From NCBI GenBank assembly GCA_014804675.1, contig JAAUZH010000009.1, positions 35,684 through 99,683 of the forward strand: DNA of 64,000 nt. The letters are read 5' to 3'. Positions 53,640-62,145 of this stretch are shown here, piece after piece. Origin of the DNA: Lachnospiraceae bacterium (lineage in GTDB: Bacteria > Bacillota > Clostridia > Lachnospirales > Lachnospiraceae). The notes below the pieces were generated by a model. It ran no database searches and had not been told where the DNA came from. It saw only the letters and a list, made by a program, of their open reading frames with translations. A program made the position numbers and the translations under genes. The number at the start of each line of letters is the position of its first letter. The first letter of the stretch is position 1.

Positions 53640-56600
53640 ATGAAAAAATCAATGCTGAAAAGTAAACTATTAAGCATTTTTTTGGCAGGTGCGTTGACGA
53701 TTGCCTCTTTCCCCATGGCTCCGGTTTTGGAGGTTCACGGAGAAAAGGGAGAAGGGACCGTATATGCAAAACGCACCTTTGACAGCAACTACGATGCACA
53801 GAATGCTTATGCAGGTGATGATTTGGGATGTACGTATACACCGGAGAAGACCACTTTCAAGGTATGGACGCCGGAGGCATCCTCTGTTGTGCTGTGCAGG
53901 TATGAAAAAGGAAACGGCGGCAGTGTCATAGAAGAAGTGCCTATGACGAAAGGGGATAAGGGAGTATGGAGCGTTACGATTACAGGAAATATCGTAAATA
54001 CTTACTATACTTATAAGGTGACGGTCAACGGCACTACCAATGAAGCGGTGGATATTTATGCCAAAGCGGCAGGAGTCAATGGCGACAGGGCAATGGTAGT
54101 GGATTTGGATAGTACGGACCCGGACAATTGGGACAGGAATTACAAGAGAGAAAAGACGCTGCTCAGCGATATCATTGTATGGGAAGTCCATATAAGGGAT
54201 TTCTCCATTGATGCAAGTTCCGGCGTGTCCCAGAAAAACCGGGGAAAATACAAGGCATTTACAGAGGATACCACGGTAAATGGAGAAGACAGGATAGCTT
54301 CCTGTGTAAACTATTTAAAGGAGCTTGGAGTCACCCATGTGCAGCTTCTTCCTATGTATGATTATGCATCGGTGGATGAGACAAGAGTTTCTACCAGTCT
54401 GGACAGTAATTATAACTGGGGATATGACCCGAAAAACTACAATGTACCAGAGGGCTCTTATTCCAGTGACCCTTACGATGGGAATGTGCGCATTACAGAA
54501 GTGAAGGAAATGATTCAGGCACTGCATGATGCAGGAATCAAGGTAATCATGGATGTGGTTTATAACCATACCTATGATACAGCGGATTCCAATTTTAATA
54601 AAATCATGCCGGATTATTATTATAAGATTAACAGCGATTTGTCCTATAATAATCAGTCGGGCTGCGGCAATGCTACCAGAAGCGAAAGCGCCATGTTCCG
54701 TAAATTCATGGTGGATTCTGTTTCCTATTGGGCAGAGGAATATAATCTGGACGGCTTTCGGTTTGACCTGATGGGAATTCATGATGTGACTACCATGAAT
54801 CAGATTCGCAGCACTCTGGACAGTAAGTTTGGGGAAGATACCATTGTTCTTTATGGAGAAGGATGGACAGGTGACGGCAACTATGATTCAAACAGCGCCC
54901 ATAAGGCCAATGAATCCAAGCTGGATGACGGCATCGGATATTTTAATGACCAGATTCGGGATGCCATAAAGGGCGAGCACAAATTTGACGGAACGATTGG
55001 CTTGGTACAGCACAATTATTTTTCCGGTAAATATCTGGAAGATGGAGAAAAATGGCCCAACAATATCTTTGGCGGAATCATGGGCTCTGTAGGATATACC
55101 AGTGGAACATGGGGCATGTGGCGGCCATTCTGGTCCAAATCTTCCAACTGTAGTTTAAGCTATACGTCAGCTCATGATAATCTGACGCTGTGGGATAAGC
55201 TTACGGAAGGAGTGGGTAGAAACTATTCCTCTATGGATGAACGGCTGATAAAAATGAACAAAATGGCAGGAAGCGTGATTCTGGTTTCCAAGGGCGGGGC
55301 ATTCATGCAGGCAGGAGAAGAATTTGCAAGGACCAAAAACGGTGATGACAATAGTTATGCTTCCCCGGATTCCGTAAATAGAATTGACTGGAACAGGGTA
55401 AGCACCTATTCGGCCATTCAGAAATATTATCAGGGAATGATCAGCATCCGGAAGGCATTTTCAGGGTTTACCTCTATTACTACACGCAGCGGCGATAATT
55501 GGAACCCTAACAATAACAATCTGACATGGATCAGCAAAGATGAAAACGGACTGATTGGATTTTATGAAACGAATAATGTGTCCGGAGAATGGAATCGGAT
55601 AGCAGTGCTGATCAACAATGCAACATCAAATACAACAGTGAATCTGACTGGTTCCAATAACTGGATTATCATAGCGGATGGAAATACAGCAGGGCTTGAA
55701 AAGATAAAAGAAACGGGCGGTAACGTGGAAGTGCCGGGCAAATCCGTAGTGGTGGCAGTGCCAAAGGATACCTTTGAAGCCAACAATGTTTCGGCAAATA
55801 AGGCACCGGTTATTAGTGTTGCGGAATCCTTCCAGGCTGTAGCAGGAGAAAGCCTGTCATTTACCGTTGCGGTTTCCGATCCGGATGGTGATAAGGTGAC
55901 AATGACTTTTGCTGGAATACCGGATGGAGCAGTATTTAATACATCTACTGGAGTGTTCTTATGGGAAAAGCCGGTGAAGGGCAGCTATACCCTTACGTTT
56001 ACAGTAAGTGATGGGAAGGCTCAGTCAACCAAGAAGGTCAACATTACCGTAATGGAAAAAGAGGCTTTGGCAAAAGAAAAGCTGGAAAACGCCCTTGCCA
56101 GAGCAAAAGAAAGACTTGCAAGTGCACAAAATGACCCGGCTAACTATGATTCTGCCGCAGTGGAAGATTTGCAGACGGTAATTGGGGAGAATGCAGCGCT
56201 TCTTCAGTCTGCCCATGAGCCAGAAGTATATGAAAGTGGGGAAGAAGATTTGGAAGCGGCCATGAGGGCATGTATTTCCTTAAAGTCAAATCCCGTTATC
56301 CGCATAAAAGCAGACGGCTGGAGCAGCCCTGCGGTGTATGTGTGGAAAGGAGAAGGAGATAATGCGGCTGCATTGGCAGGCTCCTGGCCGGGAACGAAGC
56401 TGAGCAGGAAAGACTCGGAAGGCTGGTTTGTGTATGAACTGGCTGAGGGAACAACGGGCTATTCCCTTATAGTAAATGATGGTGCAGATAACACCTCTAC
56501 CCAGACGGATGATATTACTGACATTGCTGGCAGCGTGGATATTACAGTGACTGCTTTTAGCGGGAAGAATTGTGCATTCAGCAGGCAGGACCATGAGGTA

Positions 56601-58730
56601 GGAACCGGCAGGGTGGAAATCGATAAGAGTGGGTTGAATGGGCAGATTGCAAAAGGGGAGCAGGTAGTGCAGGAAAACCCCGGCAGTGCAAGGCTGTCGA
56701 TGCTCAAAAACTGTCTGGATGAGGCAAAGGCTGTTCGTCAAGACACAGCAGCAACTCAGGTGGAGATTAACCGGGCAGTGAGGGCTTTGAAAAAATCCAT
56801 TCGTGCAGTGGAAGAGAATGAACCAGGTCCTGAAACGGATATTCGGATTTCCTTTGTAGATGAGTCCGCAGCATATATTTACGATGGCAGTCCCAAGGAA
56901 CCGGATATACTTGTAAAAGATGGCGAAAGGACTTTGACGAAAGGGACGGATTACAAAGTATCTTATCTGAATAATATCAATGCCTGCAGGGCACAGGCAT
57001 CCGAAGGGCAGATGCCTACAGCCATTGTTACGGGAATCAATAGTTATGACGGGAAAATAGTGACGAACAACAGGCTGACTTTTACCATAGAACCTAAGAC
57101 GCTGACAGATAGCAATGTGTCCATAACCGGAACTTATACCTATTCCGGAACCCCTGTTATTCCATCCGTAACGGTGATAGATCATGCAGCAGAGCTGAAA
57201 AAAGAAGAAGACTATGAAATTACGTACAGCAACAATATAAATGCGGGAGCGGCCACTGTGACCGTCACCGGAACAGGCAACTATACCGGAACCGTACAGA
57301 AGGAATTTAGGATAGAGAAGGCAGAGATACCAGCAGGTGCGCCAGAGGCGGAGATGACGGTAGCAGCAGGGCCATTGAATAATCTGCAGTTAAGCCGCGG
57401 ATGGGAATGGTCGGAGTCGGATAGGGATAGAGTAATCGAAAATCAGCAGACGATGGATGTGACAGTTGTCTATGGTGGAGAGGATAAAGAGAATTATCAT
57501 ATAATAACCGTATCAGTACGGCTGACCGGTATCGACTGTCAACATGATGCAGAATATATTCAGTTAAAAGATGTGAAAGATGCAACCTGTACGGAAGACG
57601 GCTATAGCGGGAATCAGATTTGTACTAACTGTAAGACACTTATAACCCCGGGCATTACGATAAGGGCAACGGGACATCAGTGGGAAAGCGCTCCAAGGGT
57701 TGATAAGGAAGCTACTTGTACAAAAGAGGGAAAACAGTCCATCCATTGCAGCGCTTGTGAGGAAATAAAGAATGTGGAAGTCATCCCCAAAACGGGGCAT
57801 AAACAAAACACTCCCACGGTTAGGAAGGAAGCTACCTGTACAACGGCAGGAGAACAGTTCATTGATTGCAGCATTTGTGGTGAAAGGCTGGATGTAAATA
57901 TTGTTCCGGCATTAGGGCATACAGGGGGAATTGCAACCTGTCGCTCACAGGCAGTATGCGAAAGATGCGGCCAGCCATACGGAAGTTATGGCGATATCCA
58001 CAAATGGGATGGCGGAACGGTAACGAAACCGGCAACTGCAACGGAAGATGGCATCAGGACTTATACTTGCATAGAATGCCGGAACGAGACAAAGACAGAA
58101 ATAATTCCAAAGACCGGAAGCACTGGTCAGACTACGCAAGTCAGCCTGAAAGCAGGAGATCCTGTGACGGACTCTGAATCAAAGGCAACCTATAAAGTCA
58201 CCCGGGCGGATGCTGCAACAAAGACGGTAGCTTTTGCCGCCCCTACAGGCCAGAGAAAAACAGTAACGATACCAAATACCATTGTGGTAAATGGCATTAC
58301 CTATCAGGTAACATCTATTGAGGCCGGCGCATTCAAGAATAACAAGACACTTTCCACCATTAAAATGGGAAGCAATATCAAAACAATCGGCAATAATGCA
58401 TTTTACGGCTGCAGCAAGCTTAAAAAAGTAACATTATCAAAAAATCTGACCCAGATAGGCAGCAAGGCCTTTTATAAATGCACCAGCCTGACCGGCATTA
58501 CCATTCCTGCCAAAGTGAGCAAGATAGGCAGTAAGGCATTTTATGGCTGTAAGAATCTGAAAAAGATGACGATCAAGACCACCAAGCTTACAAGCAAGAA
58601 GGTGGGCAGCAAAGCATTTGGAGGCATTGCAGCCAAGGCAGCCATTAAGGTCCCCAAAAAGAAACTGGCTTCCTATAAGAAGCTTTTAAAAGCAAAAGGC
58701 GTTGGTTCTAAAGCAACCATAAAGAAATAA
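53640..58730 (+). CDS. Giant secreted type I pullulanase with LRR_5 tail
   Basis: A 1696-residue exported debranching enzyme (alpha-1,6 bonds). After the signal peptide (LLSIFLAGALTIASFP) come a CBM48-like N-domain (about 64-157; TTFKVWTPEASSVVL), the GH13_14 domain with the type I signature YNWGYDP (about 260), Asp376 in GFRFDLMGIHD, Glu407 in LYGEGWTGD and Asp513 in TSAHDNLTLWD, and a C-terminal barrel (to about 710). Then a He_PIG-like module (APVISVAESFQAVAGESLSF), a FIVAR-like helical module, a CBM-like module (SSPAVYVWKGEG), a second FIVAR-like module, two Ig-like modules, an enlarged CxxC-rich part and LRR_5 repeats. AAGGAG supports the ATG at 53640 over the TTG at 53622. Confidence 0.9.
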   Translation: MKKSMLKSKLLSIFLAGALTIASFPMAPVLEVHGEKGEGTVYAKRTFDSNYDAQNAYAGDDLGCTYTPEKTTFKVWTPEASSVVLCRYEKGNGGSVIEEVPMTKGDKGVWSVTITGNIVNTYYTYKVTVNGTTNEAVDIYAKAAGVNGDRAMVVDLDSTDPDNWDRNYKREKTLLSDIIVWEVHIRDFSIDASSGVSQKNRGKYKAFTEDTTVNGEDRIASCVNYLKELGVTHVQLLPMYDYASVDETRVSTSLDSNYNWGYDPKNYNVPEGSYSSDPYDGNVRITEVKEMIQALHDAGIKVIMDVVYNHTYDTADSNFNKIMPDYYYKINSDLSYNNQSGCGNATRSESAMFRKFMVDSVSYWAEEYNLDGFRFDLMGIHDVTTMNQIRSTLDSKFGEDTIVLYGEGWTGDGNYDSNSAHKANESKLDDGIGYFNDQIRDAIKGEHKFDGTIGLVQHNYFSGKYLEDGEKWPNNIFGGIMGSVGYTSGTWGMWRPFWSKSSNCSLSYTSAHDNLTLWDKLTEGVGRNYSSMDERLIKMNKMAGSVILVSKGGAFMQAGEEFARTKNGDDNSYASPDSVNRIDWNRVSTYSAIQKYYQGMISIRKAFSGFTSITTRSGDNWNPNNNNLTWISKDENGLIGFYETNNVSGEWNRIAVLINNATSNTTVNLTGSNNWIIIADGNTAGLEKIKETGGNVEVPGKSVVVAVPKDTFEANNVSANKAPVISVAESFQAVAGESLSFTVAVSDPDGDKVTMTFAGIPDGAVFNTSTGVFLWEKPVKGSYTLTFTVSDGKAQSTKKVNITVMEKEALAKEKLENALARAKERLASAQNDPANYDSAAVEDLQTVIGENAALLQSAHEPEVYESGEEDLEAAMRACISLKSNPVIRIKADGWSSPAVYVWKGEGDNAAALAGSWPGTKLSRKDSEGWFVYELAEGTTGYSLIVNDGADNTSTQTDDITDIAGSVDITVTAFSGKNCAFSRQDHEVGTGRVEIDKSGLNGQIAKGEQVVQENPGSARLSMLKNCLDEAKAVRQDTAATQVEINRAVRALKKSIRAVEENEPGPETDIRISFVDESAAYIYDGSPKEPDILVKDGERTLTKGTDYKVSYLNNINACRAQASEGQMPTAIVTGINSYDGKIVTNNRLTFTIEPKTLTDSNVSITGTYTYSGTPVIPSVTVIDHAAELKKEEDYEITYSNNINAGAATVTVTGTGNYTGTVQKEFRIEKAEIPAGAPEAEMTVAAGPLNNLQLSRGWEWSESDRDRVIENQQTMDVTVVYGGEDKENYHIITVSVRLTGIDCQHDAEYIQLKDVKDATCTEDGYSGNQICTNCKTLITPGITIRATGHQWESAPRVDKEATCTKEGKQSIHCSACEEIKNVEVIPKTGHKQNTPTVRKEATCTTAGEQFIDCSICGERLDVNIVPALGHTGGIATCRSQAVCERCGQPYGSYGDIHKWDGGTVTKPATATEDGIRTYTCIECRNETKTEIIPKTGSTGQTTQVSLKAGDPVTDSESKATYKVTRADAATKTVAFAAPTGQRKTVTIPNTIVVNGITYQVTSIEAGAFKNNKTLSTIKMGSNIKTIGNNAFYGCSKLKKVTLSKNLTQIGSKAFYKCTSLTGITIPAKVSKIGSKAFYGCKNLKKMTIKTTKLTSKKVGSKAFGGIAAKAAIKVPKKKLASYKKLLKAKGVGSKATIKK

Positions 58731-58781
58731 CAGTCTTTTGACCAGCAGGAACATAAGAAAAAGAAAATAAAAAAACAGCTA

Positions 58782-58842
58782 TTGACCACCCAATTATGAA
58801 GCTCTGTCTCTGACAGGAATCGCTTCATAATTGGGTGGTCAA
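58782..58842. repeat. 21-bp perfect inverted repeat after the pullulanase gene
   Basis: TTGACCACCCAATTATGAAG (58782-58801, plus C) pairs with 58822-58842, and the loop itself holds CTGTC-TCT-GACAG. No strong T-run follows. It may be the terminator of the starch cluster or an unrelated hairpin repeat. Confidence 0.7.
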
Positions 58843-58887
58843 AACCATGTTTCAAGTACTTTTTAAGAGAAAATCAAAGAAAAGAGG

Positions 58888-58974
58888 GCCTTTTCAATAC
58901 CCAGCAGGAGCCGGCAGAGCGAAAGCGTGCCCATAAGGCTGCTATATGCTCTGCCGGCTCCTGCGTCCTCCCAT
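58888..58974 (+). repeat. Large palindromic element, copy 5 (internally deleted)
   Basis: It starts GGCCTTTTCAATACCCAGCA and ends GGCTCCTGCGTCCTCCCATC like copies 3 and 4, but the left arm GAGCCGGCAGAGC runs straight into GAAAGCGTGCC of the core. Both the arm and the core contain GCAGAGC, so a deletion between these direct repeats explains the loss of hairpins A and B. GCGAAAGC is kept at 58919-58926. Confidence 0.85.
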
Positions 58975-59079
58975 CACCCCCTTTCCCCCATTTTTCCCAC
59001 ATCCTTATGTGTATACTGAAACAAAATATGATATACTTATAGAAAAAACCATGAAAAAGCAAAATGGAGGAGAATCGCA

Positions 59080-59631
59080 ATGCGGGTAGGAATGGGATAT
59101 GATGTACACAAATTAGCAGAAGGAAGAAAGCTCATCATGGGCGGAGTGGAAATTCCCTATGAAAAGGGCCTCTTAGGACATTCTGATGCAGACGTGCTTT
59201 TACATGCCATTATGGATGCCCTGTTAGGCGCCGCAGCCTTAGGGGATATTGGAAAGCATTTTCCGGATACAGACGAAGCCTATAAGGGTGCGGACAGCTT
59301 AAAGCTTTTGGAAGAAGTAGGAAAGCTGCTGTCAGAGCATATGTTTTATGTAGAAAATGTGGATGCCACCATTATCGCACAAAAGCCTAAGATGCGTCCC
59401 TATATCGATCAGATGCGCCAAAATATCGCAGGCGCTTTAGGCATTCTGGCAGAACAGGTAAATGTAAAGGCTACTACGGAAGAAGGTCTTGGATTTACCG
59501 GAACGGGAGAAGGAATTTCAGCTCAGGCAATCTGTATGCTCACAAGCCCCATTAACTTAGTGGCAGAGGATGTGACCAACCAGACAGGAAAGGACTGCAC
59601 AGGCTGCAGCGGCTGTCCCCATAGCAAATAG
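59080..59631 (+). CDS. ispF: 2-C-methyl-D-erythritol 2,4-cyclodiphosphate synthase with Cys-rich tail
   Basis: A 183-residue enzyme of the MEP isoprenoid pathway. [20 protein letters not shown] gives the metal-binding Asp and His, [31 protein letters not shown] the second metal His and the active-site loop, and [21 protein letters not shown] the CDP site. The enzyme fold normally ends at about residue 160; here the protein goes on with [20 protein letters not shown] and PHSK. The CxxCxxC tail is unusual. GGAGGAG precedes the ATG. Confidence 0.93.
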   Translation: MRVGMGYDVHKLAEGRKLIMGGVEIPYEKGLLGHSDADVLLHAIMDALLGAAALGDIGKHFPDTDEAYKGADSLKLLEEVGKLLSEHMFYVENVDATIIAQKPKMRPYIDQMRQNIAGALGILAEQVNVKATTEEGLGFTGTGEGISAQAICMLTSPINLVAEDVTNQTGKDCTGCSGCPHSK

Positions 59632-59701
59632 AAAGCTGTTTTCCATAGAAAGCAGGTGGGAGTTTGAAAGGAAATCAGGCATAGAAATGGAAGAAGGAAG
59701 C

Positions 59702-60871
59702 ATGAAGACATATGATTCCCAATTACAGAAAATGGAATGGGAAAAACTAAAATTACAAAAATTGGAAAAAACGGAAGTATTGTCAACAAGAAAGTTGTGG
59801 GAAGAAGTATTTTCGGAAGACAGCAGGGAATTTGTTGATTACTATTACAGCAATAAAGCATTGGAAAATACGGCTTTTGTATTAAAAGACCGGGAAGAGA
59901 TTATTTCCATGCTTCATCTGACTCCTTATCAGGCAGTTTTAAGAGCGCTTCAACGAAAAGAAGGAAATGTGTCCTATATAGTTGGAGTCGCTACGAAAGA
60001 AACATGGAGGCATAAGGGCTGTATGAGGAAGCTGCTTTGTGAAGCTTTTTTGGAATTGTATAAGCGGAAGGAGCCATTTGCCTTTTTAATGCCTGCGGAC
60101 CCGGACATATACAGGCCCTTTTCCTTTGAATATATTTATGAGAGAAAAGAATATTCCCTGCATGGAGGAAAGCTGTCGGAAGAAAAGCTGGTATGGTTAG
60201 CAGATGATAACAGTCGGAGCCTTTCCCTTCAGGATAATCAGGGAGAATCATGCACTATACGGTTAGCCAATGATAACGACATCGGAAAGCTGGCCTCATT
60301 TGCCCAAGCCGTGTCAGAGGAGCAGTGCGATTTCTACTTAAACCATACAGAGCAATATTTTAAAGTGCTCATTAAGGAGACGGAAAGCCAGAAGGGGGGC
60401 ATTTTTCTTTTTGAAAGACAGGAAAAGCTGTCAGCCTATGCTGTCTGCGCATTGGATGGAAAAGCTCCCTTTTTTCAGGAGCTGCTTTATGAAGAGGAAG
60501 AAAAGCCATTGGTGGAAATGCTCTTTTTGGAGCAGGAGAGAAAAAAGCCTGTGATCATGGCAAGGGTCATGCATACAGAGACAATGCTGTCCATGCTGGA
60601 GAGCCAGGTAGAAAAAGAGCTGATTCTGGAAATCGAAGATAAGGATATTCCTGCTAATGAAGGCGTTTTTCTGTGGAAATCAGGCAAAGGCTATAGCAGG
60701 GCGGACAGGCTTGCAGTGAAGGAAAATACGGAAATGAAAGTCAGGATAAAAGCATCCATAGGAGAGCTTACCAAACAGATTTTTACCGGAAGCTGTGGCA
60801 ATCCGGCACTGGAAGAGGCGTGGCAGGGAGTGTGCGTGTATGACAAAGGGAATATCAATGAAATCGTATGA
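59702..60871 (+). CDS. Eis-like GNAT acetyltransferase
   Basis: A 389-residue protein. The N-terminal GNAT domain shows SYIVGVATKETWRHKGCMRK (acetyl-CoA pyrophosphate loop RHKGCM) and FLMPADPDIYRPFSFEYIY. A second GNAT-like half and a C-terminal sterol-carrier-like domain (MKVRIKASIGELTKQIFTGS) give the three-part layout of the Eis family. The substrate is unknown. The ATG at 59702 has AAGGA close upstream; the ATG at 59687 is in frame and possible. Confidence 0.8.
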   Translation: MKTYDSQLQKMEWEKLKLQKLEKTEVLSTRKLWEEVFSEDSREFVDYYYSNKALENTAFVLKDREEIISMLHLTPYQAVLRALQRKEGNVSYIVGVATKETWRHKGCMRKLLCEAFLELYKRKEPFAFLMPADPDIYRPFSFEYIYERKEYSLHGGKLSEEKLVWLADDNSRSLSLQDNQGESCTIRLANDNDIGKLASFAQAVSEEQCDFYLNHTEQYFKVLIKETESQKGGIFLFERQEKLSAYAVCALDGKAPFFQELLYEEEEKPLVEMLFLEQERKKPVIMARVMHTETMLSMLESQVEKELILEIEDKDIPANEGVFLWKSGKGYSRADRLAVKENTEMKVRIKASIGELTKQIFTGSCGNPALEEAWQGVCVYDKGNINEIV

Positions 60872-60974
60872 TAACAAAAGGCGGCATATCCGTAAGATAA
60901 AAAAGGATTCCATCTATATGGCTATGTATATGACGGGCATAATCTGTATCATGGCGATTGTTCCCTTTGCATGA
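60858..60974 (+). CDS. Small membrane protein ORF, 38 residues
   Basis: MKSYDNKRRHIRKIKKDSIY is a basic head, followed by MAMYMTGIICIMAIVPFA, a single hydrophobic helix that ends the protein. AAAGGGA lies 8 nt upstream and the frame overlaps the end of the GNAT gene by 14 nt. Basic head and one helix are typical of real small membrane proteins, but this is a length at which chance ORFs occur. Confidence 0.5.
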   Translation: MKSYDNKRRHIRKIKKDSIYMAMYMTGIICIMAIVPFA

Positions 60975-61062
60975 AACATGCCCAGAGTTCAGATAACCAT
61001 GTTCTCGGCAAAAGAGGTGCGTCCGTCTTCCAAAAATCAATAGAAACTGCCAAACAAACCTA

Positions 61063-61091
61063 TTGACAAATGGAACACCTTCCCGTATTCT
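61063..61091 (+). promoter_or_regulatory. cysE operon promoter
   Basis: TTGACA (61063-61068), 17 nt, TATTCT (61086-61091), at the head of the T-box leader. Confidence 0.7.
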
Positions 61092-61099
61092 GAATATAG

Positions 61100-61385
61100 T
61101 AAAATAAAGAAGAAAAACAGATTAGAAAAGAAAAAGGCTGTGAACAGAAAGAGTACATGCTGGAAATATGATAGAGAGAGATTGCCATTGGCTGAAAGCA
61201 ATCTTCATAAGAACAGGATGGAAGTGCATCTGTGAGCTGATTCCGTGAAGGGACAGAAAGAAACATCCTCTGTATCTGGTAGCGGGATACGTGTTCCGCG
61301 TTAAGGACTTAAGGGAAGGAGCAATCCTTTATTAGAGTGGAACCGCGGAAATTTTCGTCTCTTTGTCAGAGGCGATTTTTTTTTA
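61100..61385 (+). promoter_or_regulatory. T-box leader, probably cysteine-specific
   Basis: AGAGTGGAACCGCGG (61334-61348) is the T-box sequence that pairs with the uncharged tRNA end. It is followed by a terminator (CGTCTCT...AGAGGCG with nine Ts, 61356-61385). The candidate specifier codon is TGC (Cys) at 61225-61227, followed by A. The genes controlled are cysE and cysS, which fits cysteine-starvation antitermination. Confidence 0.88.
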
Positions 61386-61414
61386 TTCCGTTAATTCGTT
61401 AAGGAGGCGATTTT

Positions 61415-62113
61415 ATGGGAATGATAAAAAGGATAAAAGAAGAAATTGCCATTATCAAGGAGCGGGACCCTGCCATTCATTCCTCCATGGAAGTATTTTT
61501 ATATCCAAGCTTTAAAGTAATGATTCATTACAGGTTAGCACATAAACTATATGAAAATAGGCACTATTTTCTGGCAAGATGGATTTCCCAGCGGGGAGTC
61601 AGAAAAACCGGAATTGAAATCCATCCGGGAGCCAGAATCGGAAAGGGATTTTTTATCGACCACGGAAACGGAGTCATCATAGGAGAAACAGCAATCGTAG
61701 GAGATAATGTAACCCTGTTCCAGGGTGTGACCTTAGGAGGGACAGGAAAGGAGCAGGGAAAGAGGCATCCCACCATTGGCAACAATGTTATGATCAGCGC
61801 AGGGGCAAAGGTGCTTGGCTCCTTTCGGGTAGGAGATAATTCCAAAATAGGGGCAGGAAGCGTAGTGTTGGAAGAAGTGCCGGAAAATTCAACGGTAGTG
61901 GGCGTGCCGGGAAGAGTGGTCAAACGCAATAATCAGGCGCTGCCAAGAGAGGATTTGGATCAGTTTCTTCCAGACCCGGTGCAAGAGGATATTACCGCCC
62001 TGCAATATGCCAATTCCTGTCTGACAAACCGGATTATTGAACTGGAAAGGGAAATAAAAGAGCTGAAGAGGGAATGGAAGAAAAGGGAAGAGAACAAAGA
62101 TGAAAAAAAATAA
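61415..62113 (+). CDS. cysE: Serine O-acetyltransferase
   Basis: A 232-residue enzyme making O-acetylserine for cysteine. The N-terminal helical part ([20 protein letters not shown]) leads to the left-handed beta-helix: [20 protein letters not shown] (His of the active site), [40 protein letters not shown] and [11 protein letters not shown]-terminal charged coiled coil ([19 protein letters not shown]) extends beyond the usual end. AAGGAGG precedes the ATG. It is the first gene after the T-box. Confidence 0.94.
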   Translation: MGMIKRIKEEIAIIKERDPAIHSSMEVFLYPSFKVMIHYRLAHKLYENRHYFLARWISQRGVRKTGIEIHPGARIGKGFFIDHGNGVIIGETAIVGDNVTLFQGVTLGGTGKEQGKRHPTIGNNVMISAGAKVLGSFRVGDNSKIGAGSVVLEEVPENSTVVGVPGRVVKRNNQALPREDLDQFLPDPVQEDITALQYANSCLTNRIIELEREIKELKREWKKREENKDEKK

Positions 62114-62145
62114 ATGCAAAGATAGAGAAGGATGGAGGAAACCAA

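Noticed and set aside
915..58974. CRISPR array or phage attachment sites as an explanation for the repeats
   Set aside because: The copies are single, kilobases apart and internally palindromic, with no spacer structure, cas genes, integrase or phage genes nearby.
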